A DNA stretch of 64,000 nt from Flavobacterium covae (lineage in GTDB: Bacteria; Bacteroidota; Bacteroidia; Flavobacteriales; Flavobacteriaceae). Each line of letters starts with the position of its first letter. The stretch's first letter is position 1. Shown in pieces: positions 9,755 to 21,219 of this stretch. The stretch lies in the NCBI GenBank assembly GCA_019565575.1, contig CP067379.1, positions 1,736,001-1,800,000 of the forward strand. Reading direction: 5' to 3'. A program made the position numbers and the translations under genes. The notes under the pieces were generated by a model, which did not search any database, was not told the origin of the DNA, and saw only the letters and a program-made list of their open reading frames with translations.

Positions 9755-10990
9755 ATGAAAAAAATAAGTATAATAGGAGGCGGTATTATTGGGTTATGTA
9801 CTGCTTATTATTTGACAGAAGAAGGATATGAGGTAGAAATATTTGACAGTTCTGATCTAACAGACGGTTGCTCCTATGGAAATGCAGGAATGATAGTACC
9901 CTCTCACGTTATTCCCCTTGCACAACCAGGTATGATTGCACAAGGCGTTAAATGGATGTTTGATAGTAAAAGTCCCTTTTATATCCAACCTCGTTTTGAT
10001 GTTGATTTGTTGAAATGGGGGTGGAAATTTTATAAAAATGCCACAAAACAACATGTAGAAAAAGCAAAACCAGCTCTTCGAAATTTGTCTCTGTTAAGTA
10101 AAGAACTTTATAAAGATTTAGCAAGTAAAAGTAATTCCTTTTACTATGAAGAAAAAGGACTTTTAATGTTGTTTAAAACAGATAAAACAGGTGCGGAAAT
10201 TGTGCATGAAGGAGAAGAAGCTAAAAAATTAGGGTTAGAAGTCGAATTCTTATCAAAATCAGAAGTAGAAAGTTTAGAACAAGGAACGAAACTAGATATT
10301 TTAGGGGAGTTCATTATAAATGCGATTCGCATTTATATCCTCAAAAATTCATAGCATACATAAAAGAAGAATTAGCTAAAAAGAAATAAAAATTCATAGT
10401 AATTGTAGCGTGATGGATTTTGTTCTAACGAACGAAAAAGTAAGTCAGATAATTACTTCTAAAGGAAATTTTAGTACAGACGAAGTTGTAATTGCGACAG
10501 GGGCATGGAGTCCTAGTTTAGCTAAAAAAATAGGAACAGGTATTTCTCTTTTACCAGGAAAAGGATACAGTTTTACTTTATTAGATAAAGAAAAAAACCT
10601 CGAATTCCTTCTATTTTATGTGAAGGAAAAGTAGCTGTTACTCCTATGAATAATGATATTCGTTTTGGTGGTACCATGGAAATTACTCATACAGGAGATA
10701 CAAAAATAAATCGGAACAGATTACAAGGTATTGTTAATACAGTAAACACTTTCTATCCTGAAATGAAAGTAAGAATGCCTGAAAATCAAGATATATGGTA
10801 TGGTTTTCGTCCTTGTACTCCGTCAGGTATGCCGATAATTGCCAGAGATAAAAGTATTCAAAATGTAATTTTAGCAACAGGACACGGCATGATGGGATTA
10901 AGTTTAGCACCTGCTACAGGAAAAATAGTTTCTGAAATTATAGCTAATAAGTCCCATTCTATATCTATTGGTCAATTTCAATTGAGTTAA
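9755..10990 (+). CDS. FAD-dependent D-hydroxyproline oxidase/dehydrogenase (three frameshifts)
   Basis: DAO-family flavoprotein of about 415 residues. It opens with the FAD-binding MKKISIIGGGIIGLCTAYYL and DGCSYGNAGMIVPSH, and ends with the second FAD region NVILATGHGMMGLSLAPATG. It probably oxidises cis-4-hydroxy-D-proline to 1-pyrroline-4-hydroxy-2-carboxylate. Frames change at a G4 tract (about 10304, G5 expected), an A5 tract (about 10379, A6 expected) and an A7 tract (about 10591, A8 expected). Adding these bases yields one continuous domain, including DSHLYPQKFIAYIKEELAKK and KKPRIPSILCEGKVAVTP. I treat it as one gene; three true deletions in one gene cannot be excluded. Confidence 0.82.
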
Positions 10991-11168
10991 TCGTTTGTTT
11001 TATGGTAAAATAAAAAGTAGACTGGTTAAAAGAAAAATTTGTTTTAAGTTGGGTTAAAAAGAAGGGGTTCACTTTTTTAAAGTCGAACCCTTTCAAATTT
11101 TATTTTAATTGTAAAAAGATTCATACACATTTGTATATTAAAAAATTATTACAAATAAAAGATCTTTG

Positions 11169-11648
11169 ATGCCATTTAAATTTAAAATATACTGGATTAA
11201 AAAGAAAAATTCTCGATCTTTTTTTTATTTTAAACTCAGATTACGCATTAGAAAAATTAATTTTTATAACTCATTGAAATAAAATGTTTTAATTTTTATC
11301 AATTCTAGTTTTTAAAAAAATAAAGTATTAGGGAATCAATAAAGTTTTTTTAAAATTCTCTAATGCGTAATTTGGGTTAAAACAACTCGAACAAACGGTT
11401 GAGTATATAATTGAAATCATCATTAGTTCGAGCGCGAAGCACATCAAGAATCAACACTAATTTTTATTGCTTTTGTAGGATAGTGCCTAAATCAATATAC
11501 AGTTTGTTCCTTTTGTAAGGAAGAGTCTCATAATCAATATTATGTAATTTCTCCCTTTGGTCGAAATGAAAAGATTGTAAACTTTTTGGACAGTCTCAAG
11601 GTTAAAAAAATAGTATTATGAGGAAATTTCAAAGTTTAAAAATAGTAC
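11169..11648 (+). repeat. Long intergenic repeat R1, copy A (interrupted by MITE 1)
   Basis: Copy A of a repeat also found at 28635-28925 and 37759-38239. Shared landmarks in order are CTTAAAATATACTGGAT-like start, ATTCTCGAT, CATTAGTTCGAG, ATTTTTATTGCTTTTGTAG, ATTTCTCCCTTTGGTCG, CTTTTTGGACAGTCTCAAGG and ATTATGAGGAAATTT. Without the 147 bases added by MITE 1 and its target duplication, copy A is about 333 bases. Its right terminus is degraded compared with copies B and C. No open frame is conserved among copies. Confidence 0.82.
11235..11376 (+). repeat. MITE 1: 142-base element with 18-base inverted ends and TTAAA duplication
   Basis: The element starts CTCAGATTACGCATTAGA and its other end reads, on the opposite strand, CCCAAATTACGCATTAGA (16 of 18 match). 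It is flanked by TTAAA at 11230-11234 and 11377-11381. In repeat copies B and C the same place reads through as TTTTAAAATAACTC or TTTTAAAACAACTC, a natural empty site. A near-identical 142-base copy sits inverted at 38086-38227. It is too short to code for anything. Confidence 0.9.
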
Positions 11649-11746
11649 GATTTTAAAAATATCTGTCCATTTTATCTTCTTTGCTTTTTTCCTTTTCATC
11701 ACAAAGTCTAACGCATAAATAGGGTTAAACATAATGAATTAGAATA

Positions 11747-12863
11747 CTAAATAAGTACGGATTTACCTATTTTTAAATTTTCAAAATTAACGATTTCAAC
11801 ATCTTTATTCAGGATAAATTCAGCAATAGTATCTCCAACAACTTCCGTTGAATAATTTAAATCTTTATTTAAATCTACGGTTACTATTTTTGATTGTAAG
11901 GCTTTATCTACAGCTTTATTAATAGCAATACTTTCCTCGTACAAACCAAAATGCTCTAAAAGCATAGCTGCACTTAAGATAGACGCAATGGGGTTCGCTA
12001 TACCTTTTCCTTTAGCTTGAGGATAAGATCCATGAATGGGTTCAAATAAAGCGTTTTTGTTTCCTATTGAAGCAGAAGCTAATAGGCCAATGGATCCTCC
12101 TATTACGCTGCCTTCGTCTGAAATAATATCTCCAAACATGTTTTCTGTTAGAATAACATCAAATGAGCTTGGATTTAATATTATTTGCATAGCTGCATTA
12201 TCTACAAATAAAAAATCTAACGTTATATCGGGATAATCTTTAGCTATTTCCGTGACTACTTTTCTCCAAAGTCTAGAGGATTCTAATACATTGGCTTTAT
12301 CTACCAAAGTAACATGTTTTTTTCTTGTATAGGCTGCTTTAAAAGCAAGATGAGTAATTCTTTCTATTTCTTCTTTTGTATATTTACATAAATCAGATGC
12401 AATAGTACCAGTTTCATTTAATTTTTTTTCACCAAAATAAATACCTCCTGTAAGCTCTCTATAAATAATCATATCAGTTCCCTGAATAATTTCTTTTTTT
12501 AAAGGGGATTTGTCTAGTAATGTATCATAGGTTTTGATAGGACGAATGTTCGCAAATAGTCCTAGTTCTTTTCTTAGCTTTAGAAGACCTTGTTCAGGTC
12601 TTACTTTTGCTGTAGGATCATGATCGTATTTGGGATCGCCTATGGCTCCAAAAAGAACGGCATGACTATCTTTGCATAGTTTTAAGGTTGCTTCCAGGTA
12701 GAGGATTACCTGTTTTATCAATTGCTAGGGCTCCTACTGGAGCTTCTGTAAAATAAAATGTATGATTATATATTTCTTCTATAGCTTTTAGTGCTTTAAC
12801 TGCTTGTTTTGTTACCTCAGGACCAATGCCGTCTCCTGATAATAATGCTATTTTTATTTCCAT
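11747..12863 (-). CDS. leuB: 3-isopropylmalate dehydrogenase
   Basis: NAD-dependent oxidative decarboxylation of 3-isopropylmalate in leucine synthesis, about 371 residues. N terminus MEIKIALLSGDGIGPEVTKQAVK; then DSHAVLFGAIGDP, RELTGGIYFG, the metal/substrate-binding DNAAMQIILNP and ENMFGDIISDEGSVIGGSIGLLAS, and PIHGSYPQAKGKGIANP. One break at 12691-12697: the coding strand has CTGGAAG where CTGAAG gives GNPLPEATLKLC. Last gene of leuACDB, 12 bases after leuD. Confidence 0.92.
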
Positions 12864-12875
12864 ACTTGTTTAATT

Positions 12876-13487
12876 TTATATTGTTATTTTATGATAAGAT
12901 AAGTTTCTTGATTTTTCAAAGGCTTCAATTTTATTTTTATGACTTATCAAAAAATCAATATCATCATAACCATTTATCATACAGATTTTTTTATAAGGAT
13001 CTATTTCAAAGTTTTCCGTTTTAGATAGGTCTGTAACTGTAATAGTTTGTGTTTCTAGATTAATTTCAATTAGGGCTTGAGGGTTTGTTTTTAATAAGTT
13101 TAAAGTTTCATTTAAAAAGACAGGAGTTACTTGTACAGGTAATAAACCATTGTTTAGGGCATTACCTTTAAAAATATCAGCAAAATAGCTAGAAACGATG
13201 ACTTTAAAACCATAATCAGTTAATGCCCAAGCGGCGTGTTCTCTACTACTACCACAACCAAAATTATCTCCGGCAACTAAAATACTGCCTGAATAATCAG
13301 AATTATTTAATATGAAAGAATTAATGGGGTTATTTTGATTATCAAAACGCCAATCTTTAAATAGATGGTTTCCAAAACCAATTTTGTTTGTTACTTTTAG
13401 AAAACGAGCAGGTATAATTTGGTCTGTATCTATATTTTCTACTGTTAGGGGTACTGCTCTAGATATTAATTTTGTAAACTTTTCCAT
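12876..13487 (-). CDS. leuD: 3-isopropylmalate dehydratase small subunit
   Basis: A 203-residue swivelling-domain subunit that pairs with LeuC to isomerise 2- to 3-isopropylmalate. It starts [30 protein letters not shown] and has the substrate-binding loop [26 protein letters not shown]. Length is normal for the family. The start is 10 bases after the leuC stop, and leuB follows after 12 bases. Frame intact. Confidence 0.95.
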   Translation of the reverse strand: MEKFTKLISRAVPLTVENIDTDQIIPARFLKVTNKIGFGNHLFKDWRFDNQNNPINSFILNNSDYSGSILVAGDNFGCGSSREHAAWALTDYGFKVIVSSYFADIFKGNALNNGLLPVQVTPVFLNETLNLLKTNPQALIEINLETQTITVTDLSKTENFEIDPYKKICMINGYDDIDFLISHKNKIEAFEKSRNLSYHKITI

Positions 13488-13497
13488 ATTTTCTTTT

Positions 13498-14878
13498 TTA
13501 GATTTGTGCCATTACAATTTTACCTTCAATTGCAATTGCTGCGGCTAGAACGGGACTGGTTAATAATGTTCTTGCGCCTTGTCCTTGTCTTCCTTCAAAA
13601 TTTCTATTAGAAGTAGAAACACAGTATTCTCCTGCTGGAATTTTATCCTCATTCATAGCTAGGCAAGCAGAGCATCCAGGTTGTCTAATTTGAAAACCTG
13701 CTTCTTCAAAAATTTTAGACAAACCTTCTTCTTTAATTTGTATAGCTACTTGTTGTGATCCAGGAACAATTAGTGCATATACATTTGATGCTTTTTGTTT
13801 TCCTTTTATATAGTGAGCTACAGCTCTAAAATCTTCAATTCTGGAGTTAGTACAACTACCAATAAAGACATAATTAATTATTTTGTTCAGTAAATATTCA
13901 CCTTTGCTAAATCCCATATATTCTATAGCTTTATCAAAAGAAGGATCGTTGTTTATAAACGGAACTGTTTCGGTTATTTTTATTCCCATACCAGGATTTG
14001 TTCCGTAGGTAATCATTGGTGCAATATCTTGAGCATCAAAATGATATTCTTTGTCAAAAACAGCTTCTTCGTCTGTTACTAAGGTTTTCCAATAGTCTAT
14101 TTTTTTCTTTTAATTCGTTTCCTTTTGGAGCAAATTTTCTTCCTTGTATATATTCAAAGGTAGTTGAGTCAGGAGCGATCATGCCTCCTCTAGCTCCCAT
14201 TTCTATACTCATGTTACAAACGGTCATACGTCCTTCCATAGACATTTCTCTAAAAACACTTCCAGCATATTCACAAAAATATCCTGTTCCTGCATTGGTG
14301 CCTATTTTGGAAATTATGTATAAGATAACATCTTTAGGGGTTACATTTTTCGCGAGTATACCATTTACAGTAATACGTAAGCTTTTAGGTTTGTTTAATA
14401 GTAGACATTGACTTGCAAAAACCTGTGCTACCTGACTTGTGCCAATTCCAAAAGCAATCGTTCCAAAGGCTCCATGAGTGGAGGTGTGGCTATCACCACA
14501 TACCATAGTCATTCCAGGTAGTGTAATTCCTAATTCGGGGGCTATTACGTGAACAATTCCTTGATATTGATGACCTAAACCATAAAGTGTAATATTGTTT
14601 TTTTTACAATTTTTTGTCAATTGTTCTACTTGTTGTTTTGATAATTCATCTTTGATGGGGAGATGTTGATTAAAAGTAGGAACATTATGATCTGCAGTAG
14701 CTACAATTTGATTGGGTCTAAAAATAGAAATGTTACGATCTTCTAATTCAGCAAATGCTTGAGGACTTGTTACTTCGTGTATTAAATGGGTGTCTATATA
14801 TAAAATTTGAGGGCCGTTAGGTATTGTACTCACCACGTGGCTATCCCATACTTTGTCAAATAAGGTTTTCTTTTTCAT
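13498..14878 (-). CDS. leuC: 3-isopropylmalate dehydratase large subunit (one homopolymer frameshift)
   Basis: Aconitase-family subunit of about 460 residues with a [4Fe-4S] cluster. Motifs in order: [34 protein letters not shown], cluster cysteines in FIGSCTNSR and [10 protein letters not shown], and the C-terminal [11 protein letters not shown]. The frame breaks at an A7 tract near 14104 on the minus strand; A6 joins [23 protein letters not shown] to the downstream part. The ATG overlaps the leuA stop by one base (TAATG), so translation is coupled. Confidence 0.93.
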
Positions 14879-16043
14879 TAGGCAAATATTCTAATTTTAC
14901 TTAATTCAATAATTTTGTGTACATCTTCATCTACTACTTCTTTTTTTCTATCGGCAAATTTTAAGAATTCTAGATAGACTTTGTCTAATTGTAGTTTGGT
15001 TAATTCATAACCAATTTTTTTGGCGCGATAGGCTAATGCTGCTCGTCCACTTCTTGCTGTAAGAATGATTGATGACTCATTTACGCCTACGTCATTTGGG
15101 TTTATAATTTCGTAAGTTTCTCTATTTTTGATTACTCCATCTTGATGAATGCCTGAACTATGGGCAAAGGCATTGGATCCCACGATTGCTTTATTTGGTT
15201 GGACTACCATTCCCATTTGTTCAGAAACTAGTTGACTCATTTCATATAGTAATTTAGAGTTTATATTAGTTGTAAAACCTAAATCGGGATGCTGGCGTAA
15301 AATCATTACGACTTCTTCTAAAGATGTATTACCGGCTCTTTCTCCAATACCGTTTATAGTACATTCTATTTGTTTGGCACCGTTAATGATTCCTGCTACT
15401 GAATTAGCAGTAGCTAAACCCAGATCATTATGGCAATGACAAGACAATATAGCATTGTCTATTCCTTTTACGTTTTCTTTTAGATATTTTATTTTAGCAC
15501 CGTATTCGTCAGGTAAGCAATAGCCTGTTGTGTCAGGTATGTTTAAAACGGTAGCACCTGCGCTTACGACTTCACTACAAATTAGAGCAAGAAATTCATT
15601 ATTTGTTCTTCCAGCATCTTCGGCATAAAATTCGACATCGTCTACAAACTTTTTAGCGAAGGCAACGGCTTCTACTGCTCGTTCAATAATTTCATCTTTA
15701 CTTGCGTTGAATTTATATTTTATATGCGAATCAGAGGTTCCTATGCCTGTATGAATACGAGGTTTTTAGCTTTTTCTAATGCTCTTACAGCGATTTCTAT
15801 ATCTTGTTTTATAGCCCGTGTTAAACCGCATACGGTTGCGTTTTTGACTAATTTAGAAATAGCATCTACAGCTTCAAAGTCTCCTGGACTAGAAACAGGA
15901 AAACCTGCTTCAATTACATCAACTCCTAGTTCATCTAAACGAGAAGCAATTGCTAATTTTTGCCTCTTATTTAGCTTACATCCTGGTACCTGTTCACCAT
16001 CGCGAAGAGTTGTGTCAAAAATTTTTATTTTCTGATTTTCCAT
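14878..16043 (-). CDS. leuA: 2-isopropylmalate synthase (short form, one homopolymer frameshift)
   Basis: Condenses acetyl-CoA and 3-methyl-2-oxobutanoate, the first step of leucine synthesis. It starts [21 protein letters not shown], where DTTLRDGEQ binds metal and substrate; the [12 protein letters not shown] metal site and [13 protein letters not shown] and [14 protein letters not shown] follow. About 388 residues, matching the short form that lacks the LeuA regulatory domain. An A5 tract near 15765 should be A6 to give [25 protein letters not shown]. The CTTCCAG at 15609 is genuine, since it encodes EDAGR in frame. Head of leuACDB. Confidence 0.92.
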
Positions 16044-16186
16044 AAAACATTTTAATTTTTGATAACGAATTTATATTTTGTGTAAGCATTAAATTGATTT
16101 TAAAACTTTGATTTTACAATATCTAAGGAGTGATGAAAGAAGTGTAAGTGCTTTAATAGTAAGTATTTAATGAAAAATAAATTACA

Positions 16187-17731
16187 ATGTCTAACCCTAC
16201 AAAAGATAATTTGCATATTCTAATTCATTCGCTTTCAAAATCTGAAAAAAGACATTTTAAACTATATGTTAATAGATTAGGTGTTAATACGGATGCGAAA
16301 TTTTTATCTCTTTTTAATTTGCTAGATAAAATGGTAGAATATGATGAAGAGGAAATATTGAGAAGTAAGATCGTAACAAAACTTCAATTGTCTAATCTGA
16401 AGGCTCATTTGTATAGGCAAATTTTAGTTAGTTTACGATTAAATCCTATTAATCAAAATATACGTATTTTGATAAGGGAACAATTAGATTTTGCAACCAT
16501 TTTGTATCAAAAAGGGCTGTATAAACAAAGTTTGAAAATTCTTGATAAAGCCAAAAGTATGGCAGTTGAAAATGAAGAAAAAAATATAGCGTATGAAATT
16601 GTTGAGTTAGAAAAAGTAATAGAATCTCAGTATATAACTCGTAGTATTATTAATAGAGCAGATGAACTGGCTATTCAGGCAAAAGAACTTAGTATACAAA
16701 ACGTAATTGCTAGTAAATTGTCTAATTTATCTCTTCAGCTTTATAGTATTATGCTCAAAAGTGGTTATGCCAAGAGTGATGAAGAAATGAGAGAGATAAC
16801 AGATTTTTTTAATAAAAATGTTCCAAATTATAAATATGAAGAGTTGGGATTTAGAGAAAAATTATGGCTTTATAAAACATTTTTATGGAAACATTTGCTT
16901 GTTCAAGATTTTTTGAGCTGTTATAAATACTCTACTAAGTGGATTGGTTTATTTTATGAAAACGAACATCAAATATATATTAATCCTGTATGGTTTTTAA
17001 AGGGAGCTACTTATTTATTAGAATGTTTGTACTTGATTAAATATAAGTCAAGTTTTAAAACTACTTTATACCGGATTGAACAGACAATTCAATCGGATTC
17101 TTTTCCTAAAAATGATAATATAAACTCGCTTGCTTTTTTATGTATTTATAACAATAAGTTTAATTTGCATTTTTTAGAAGGAACTTTTAAGGAAGGGCTT
17201 TTGCTTATAGAAGAAGTAGAAACATTAATAAACCTGTACAAAAACACGATTGATGATCATCATATAATGGTTTTTTATTATAAAATAGCGTGTTTACATT
17301 TTGGAACAAACAATAATAAAAAGTGTATAGAATATTTAACTAAAATTATAGATAATAAAAACCTAAGCATGCGGGAAGACCTCATGTGTTTTTCTAGGAT
17401 TTTGAATTTAGTGGCGCATTATGAGGCGTGTATGGATTATCAACTTGAAAAACAATTAAAAGCTACTTATAAGTTTCTTATTAAAATGAATGAGTTACAT
17501 GAAGTTCAAAGAGAAATGATTAAGTTTTTAAAAAATTTGGGTGAAATTTATCCTCATCAATTAAAAAATGAGTTCAAAAAACTACATGCAAAATTAAAGT
17601 CATTTGAAAGTCATTCTTATGAAAAAAGAGCTTTTCTTTATTTAGATATTATTTCGTGGTTGGAAAGTAAAATTGAAAATAAACCTGTGGCAGATATAAT
17701 TAAGGCTAAGAGTAAATTTTTGACTCGTTAG
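16187..17731 (+). CDS. Conserved hypothetical TPR-like helical protein
   Basis: A 514-residue, all-helical, charged protein with no signal peptide or membrane segment. Helix-turn-helix pairs of about 35 residues (for example LYQKGLYKQSLKILDKAKSM and HFGTNNNKKCIEYLTKIIDN) look like tetratricopeptide repeats. The N terminus LHILIHSLSKSEKRHFKLYV is typical of a family I associate with flavobacteria, whose function I do not know. It is transcribed divergently from leuA with a 143-base gap. Frame intact over the full length, which is rare in this window. Confidence 0.7.
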   Translation: MSNPTKDNLHILIHSLSKSEKRHFKLYVNRLGVNTDAKFLSLFNLLDKMVEYDEEEILRSKIVTKLQLSNLKAHLYRQILVSLRLNPINQNIRILIREQLDFATILYQKGLYKQSLKILDKAKSMAVENEEKNIAYEIVELEKVIESQYITRSIINRADELAIQAKELSIQNVIASKLSNLSLQLYSIMLKSGYAKSDEEMREITDFFNKNVPNYKYEELGFREKLWLYKTFLWKHLLVQDFLSCYKYSTKWIGLFYENEHQIYINPVWFLKGATYLLECLYLIKYKSSFKTTLYRIEQTIQSDSFPKNDNINSLAFLCIYNNKFNLHFLEGTFKEGLLLIEEVETLINLYKNTIDDHHIMVFYYKIACLHFGTNNNKKCIEYLTKIIDNKNLSMREDLMCFSRILNLVAHYEACMDYQLEKQLKATYKFLIKMNELHEVQREMIKFLKNLGEIYPHQLKNEFKKLHAKLKSFESHSYEKRAFLYLDIISWLESKIENKPVADIIKAKSKFLTR

Positions 17732-17774
17732 TTAGATGGAATCAGAATATTATAATGGGGTGTTATATAATAGA

Positions 17775-17917
17775 GGGTGTCCTAAAAGTTTGCAATGTTG
17801 TCATCCTATGATGAAAGAGAGGTTTGAACGAAGTGAATAAGCAAAAACCAATCAGATAATACGGATAATGTAACTTCTCTGGTAATTGAAGTTTAAGTTG
17901 CTACTTTTTAGACACCC
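17775..17917. repeat. Short inverted-repeat element (about 143 bases)
   Basis: Ends GGGTGTCCTAAAAGT and, on the opposite strand, GGGTGTCTAAAAAGT form near-perfect 15-base inverted repeats. The left end continues into TTGCAATG, close to the element at 35003 and to the resident IS end (GAGGCTGTCCAAAAAGTTT). It lies between two convergent genes and may double as a terminator. Confidence 0.72.
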
Positions 17918-17955
17918 ACTGTTTAATCCTGAGGATTAATGAATAAAAGAGTTTA

Positions 17956-20900
17956 TTATTTTAAAAATAAATGTTTACTATCTTCTACTTTTTCTTTAGA
18001 AATTAGTTTAACTTGGTAGGTTCCTCTGGGTAAATTTTGAATGGAATAATTTTCCATTTGTTGTGTTATTCTTACAAGCTGACCTAAGTTATTATAGATT
18101 TCTATGCGACTATCGTTAGAAATGCTTTCAGGTATTGAAAATGTTACTTGATCGGTAGCAGGGTTTGGTGCTATAATAAATTTAGATTCTTTTGTATTTA
18201 TAGGTCCTGATAAAGGTAAGGTTACATTTACAGGAGTACTCCAATTACTTTCTCCTGTAGAATTAAGAGCTTTTACTTTAAATTGAAATTGTGTGCTAGA
18301 TCCAGGTTTTGCCACATATAAATAATAACTAGTTGAAGTTCCTACTGTGTACCAAGTACCAGAGGTATTTAATTGTACCTCATATTTACTAGCGTTAGGT
18401 ACTTTGTTCCATAAAGCATAAAATCCATTTTTGGAGATTCCACCATTTAAATAAGCATAAGGTGTTTCTAAGGTAGTATTTTGTTCTTGTATTTGTACGG
18501 TGTAGTCTTCAATTTCTCCATCGTTAATATAACCACAAGGAATATTGCTAATATCATTATAGCGCATTATGATACGCATACGGAAAGTACCTTTTGCGGT
18601 TAAAGGAATTGAAAAAGTACCTGTATATTCTTTGTTTGTTAGGGATGTTTTTAAGACGATTTCTGAATTTTCAAATTGTTTATTGTCGTTATAGTCAATC
18701 CAAATTGTCCATGCTTCATCAGAAGCAGAAGGATTAAAACCGGGGTAAGTACTGTGGTTACTTGTTCTCCTGATTTTAAACTAATTGTTTTAGATACATA
18801 ATTACCATATCCTTCATAATCCGCTCCAGAAGTATTTGTAAAAGAACTTAATTTAATGGATTTAATATATTCATAAGTATTTCTTGCGCTAACTTTACAA
18901 TAATCTACATAATCACTAGGAGCTGTAATTATTGTTTCATTAGAATAGCTTGATTTTTCAGTTCCTTTGTAAGCACTTATTCTATATTTGTAAGTAATGC
19001 CTACATTAATAAGTTTGTCTGAATACGTATAAGTATTAGGTGGTAAGGAGGCAATTAGCTGATAAGCTCCTCCATTAGTTGATTTTTCTAGATAAAAACC
19101 ATCTTCTGTTGTATTTTTATCAATCCAGTTTAGAACAATAGTATTGTTATTGATAGCAGAAGTAAGGTTTGAAGGAGATGTTAAAGATTGTAGATCTTTT
19201 TCACCTGCTTTTATGGGAGCTCCAGGTTGTGTGTTGTAAGCGTATTCTGTAATTCTATACCCTTCAGAGCCACTAATAGGCTCTACTTTAAAATAGCCAT
19301 AGCAAGTATTGCCATCTATTTTGTATTCATAGCCAATATATCCTATTTGTCCTTTCCAATCATTATAAGACGGATTAATGATGTCTAGCTGATTAGGATA
19401 GGCTCCAGGTGCTGTAAAATTAGAAGAACCATTTATTTCAGTTCCTTTTGTTAAACGGCTAATATTTCTTGTGTTTGGATTGCAAATTAATCGCTTTCCG
19501 TAAGTTTCTAATTTGTATTTATCCGTTTCAAATAGCCAAAATCCATAGGAAGTATCGTCTCCTTTTTCTGTATTAAAGAAAAGCCATGTTTGACTAGGTG
19601 TTGCCATCCAGTTTGGTTGTCCTTTAGCTAAAAATATACCATAAGGATCAATAAATTCAAATTTAATGTTTAATTTGTCAGATATTAAGTTGTTAGTACC
19701 TCCAGAAAAAGCAGCGGGTAAAAATTGGATACTTGCTAAAATATTATGGTTAGTCTGATGGTTTTGTGCAGAACCTTCTAATGTAAGAGTTGCTTTAGAA
19801 TTACTATTTATGGTTATGATAGGATTTAAACCTTGAGGGAAATTGGTTAAAGTATAATGGGTTCCTTGAATAAGTTTTCCAGAGGATAATGAAAAGTTTT
19901 TCCTGCTGTTAGGCTTAATTCATTTATTTGTGAGAAAGTACCATTGTTGTTTATGTTTTCTTTGTAGAGGCTTAATGGAGCAATAATTGATGCTAGTTGG
20001 TTGTCATATACGCCTGTAGCTAATAAATTTGAATTTTGCCAAAGAGTAATTCTTGCTTCGTGTTGCATTGCTGCAATCATTCGGTCAACTTGACCTCTGG
20101 TAAACATTTTGTAACAGCCTCTTGCTCCGTTATATCCCATGTAATTTTCGATATTTACTTTGTCTCCATCACAATTTGTACCAGGGGTACAGCTCAAGGC
20201 ATGTTTAGCATCTTCTTTTGGTGTGTCGTCTACTTGATCCGTTCCAGTACAACCATCTTCAAATGTATGAATTAAGTTAAAAAAATGACCAAATTCATGG
20301 GTAAGAGTAGAAGAAAATTCTTTATCTGTGTTACCCAAGAGATAAGCGCCATTAAATACTATTCTGGCGGTATTTCTATTGGTCATATTTATATCGGGAT
20401 ACCAGGCTACTCCAGAGTTGTTGTAAATATTTTGATTATATAAATCATTTTGGATATAAACGTTTACGTATTTTTTGTTGTCCCAAGCATCTGCTGCAAT
20501 TTGATCGTCATATCCGCCTCCATTTCCGTACCCATTTTTTGTTGTATGAAAAACAACTCCTGTGGTGTTGCCTCCATTAGGATCAATTTTGGCTAGTCTA
20601 AATTGAATGTTTAATGTTGCTCGACGAGGTTGAAAAAAAGGTTCAACACTATTGAAGTCATCATTAAGTCCATTAAAATCATTATTAACAGCATTTAACG
20701 CGTTAACAATTTTGTCATAGGTAACACTTTTTCCACTTTGGGTAGTACCATAAATATGAAATACGACAGGAATAATGTAATTAGTAGCCAAAGCATTGTT
20801 TTTTACATTTTTGTTTTTACGTAAATCATGTACAAATTTTTTTGTAAAGATTTCAAATTCATTTCTTTTTTTTAAAGCATCAGGATTTTGTCTTTGTGTA

Positions 20901-20998
20901 ATTTCGTTTTGTTCTTTTGTTCCACATTCTAGGATTTGAGCATATAAGCTCCCGCCAATATTTAATAAGAGGCTAATTAGGATTAATGTTTTTTTCAT
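17956..20998 (-). CDS. Secreted M43-family metalloprotease with FN3, GEVED and T9SS type A sorting domains
   Basis: About 1,010 residues when two breaks are repaired. The signal peptide is MKKTLILISLLLNIGGSLYAQ. The zinc site HEFGHFFNLIHTF has the HExxHxxNxxH form seen in cytophagalysin-type M43 proteases, and YMGYNG fits the downstream Met-turn. Then follow a fibronectin III domain (VLNWIDKNTTEDGFYLEKSTNGG), a GEVED-like domain (CGYINDGEIEDYTVQI), a second FN3 domain and the sorting signal with APNPATDQVTFSI, which sends it through the type IX system to the surface. Breaks: a T4 tract near 19894 (T5 expected) and GG near 18742 (GGG expected). It may digest host or dead-tissue protein. Confidence 0.85.
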
Positions 20999-21168
20999 AA
21001 TTCTGTTTTTTGGTTTTTTATTTATAGATAATGCAATTTATTTGTATTTTATTTATTGTTTTTGTATTTATTTAACAACAAGAGATACTATTCTACCCTG
21101 TGTTTTGTTTTTGTATTATAGGGGATAAATAGCTTGGTTTTTGAGGTAGGAAGTTGTTAAAAATAAAA

Positions 21169-21199
21169 AAAGCCACTGCTAAAAAGAAGCAATGGCTTT
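21169..21199 (-). terminator. Terminator downstream of der
   Basis: Stem AAAGCCACTGC (21169-21179) and GCAATGGCTTT (21189-21199), one mismatch, nine-base loop. The A-run at 21162-21171 becomes a U-run when read from the minus strand, so it fits intrinsic termination of der. Confidence 0.7.
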
Positions 21200-21219
21200 T
21201 AAATAAAGAAGGTTTTATT

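Larger units (their letters stand above)
10991..11746. other. 756-base non-coding region with nested repeats
   Basis: No credible gene. It contains a three-copy repeat (11169-11648) interrupted by a 142-base MITE (11235-11376). Near 11718-11736 the sequence TCTAACGCATAAATAGGGTT resembles a MITE end (TCTAATGCGTAATTTGGG plus TT) and may be a decayed relic. The convergent ends of the hydroxyproline and leu operons lie on either side. Confidence 0.7.

Noticed and set aside
11701..11740. A third complete MITE
   Set aside because: Only one end-like sequence is present, without a partner at about 142 bases; it is at best a relic.
15607..15613. CTTCCAG in leuA as a further hexamer-type insertion
   Set aside because: The frame is correct as it stands: it encodes the conserved EDAGR. 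The CTTCCAG-type sites at 26908 (era), 40802 (hydroxylase), 48746 (T9SS protein) and 14268 (leuC) are also in frame and genuine.
17775..17917. A small regulatory RNA gene
   Set aside because: The hairpin ends are explained by an inverted-repeat element with relatives in the window; there is no promoter or terminator of its own.
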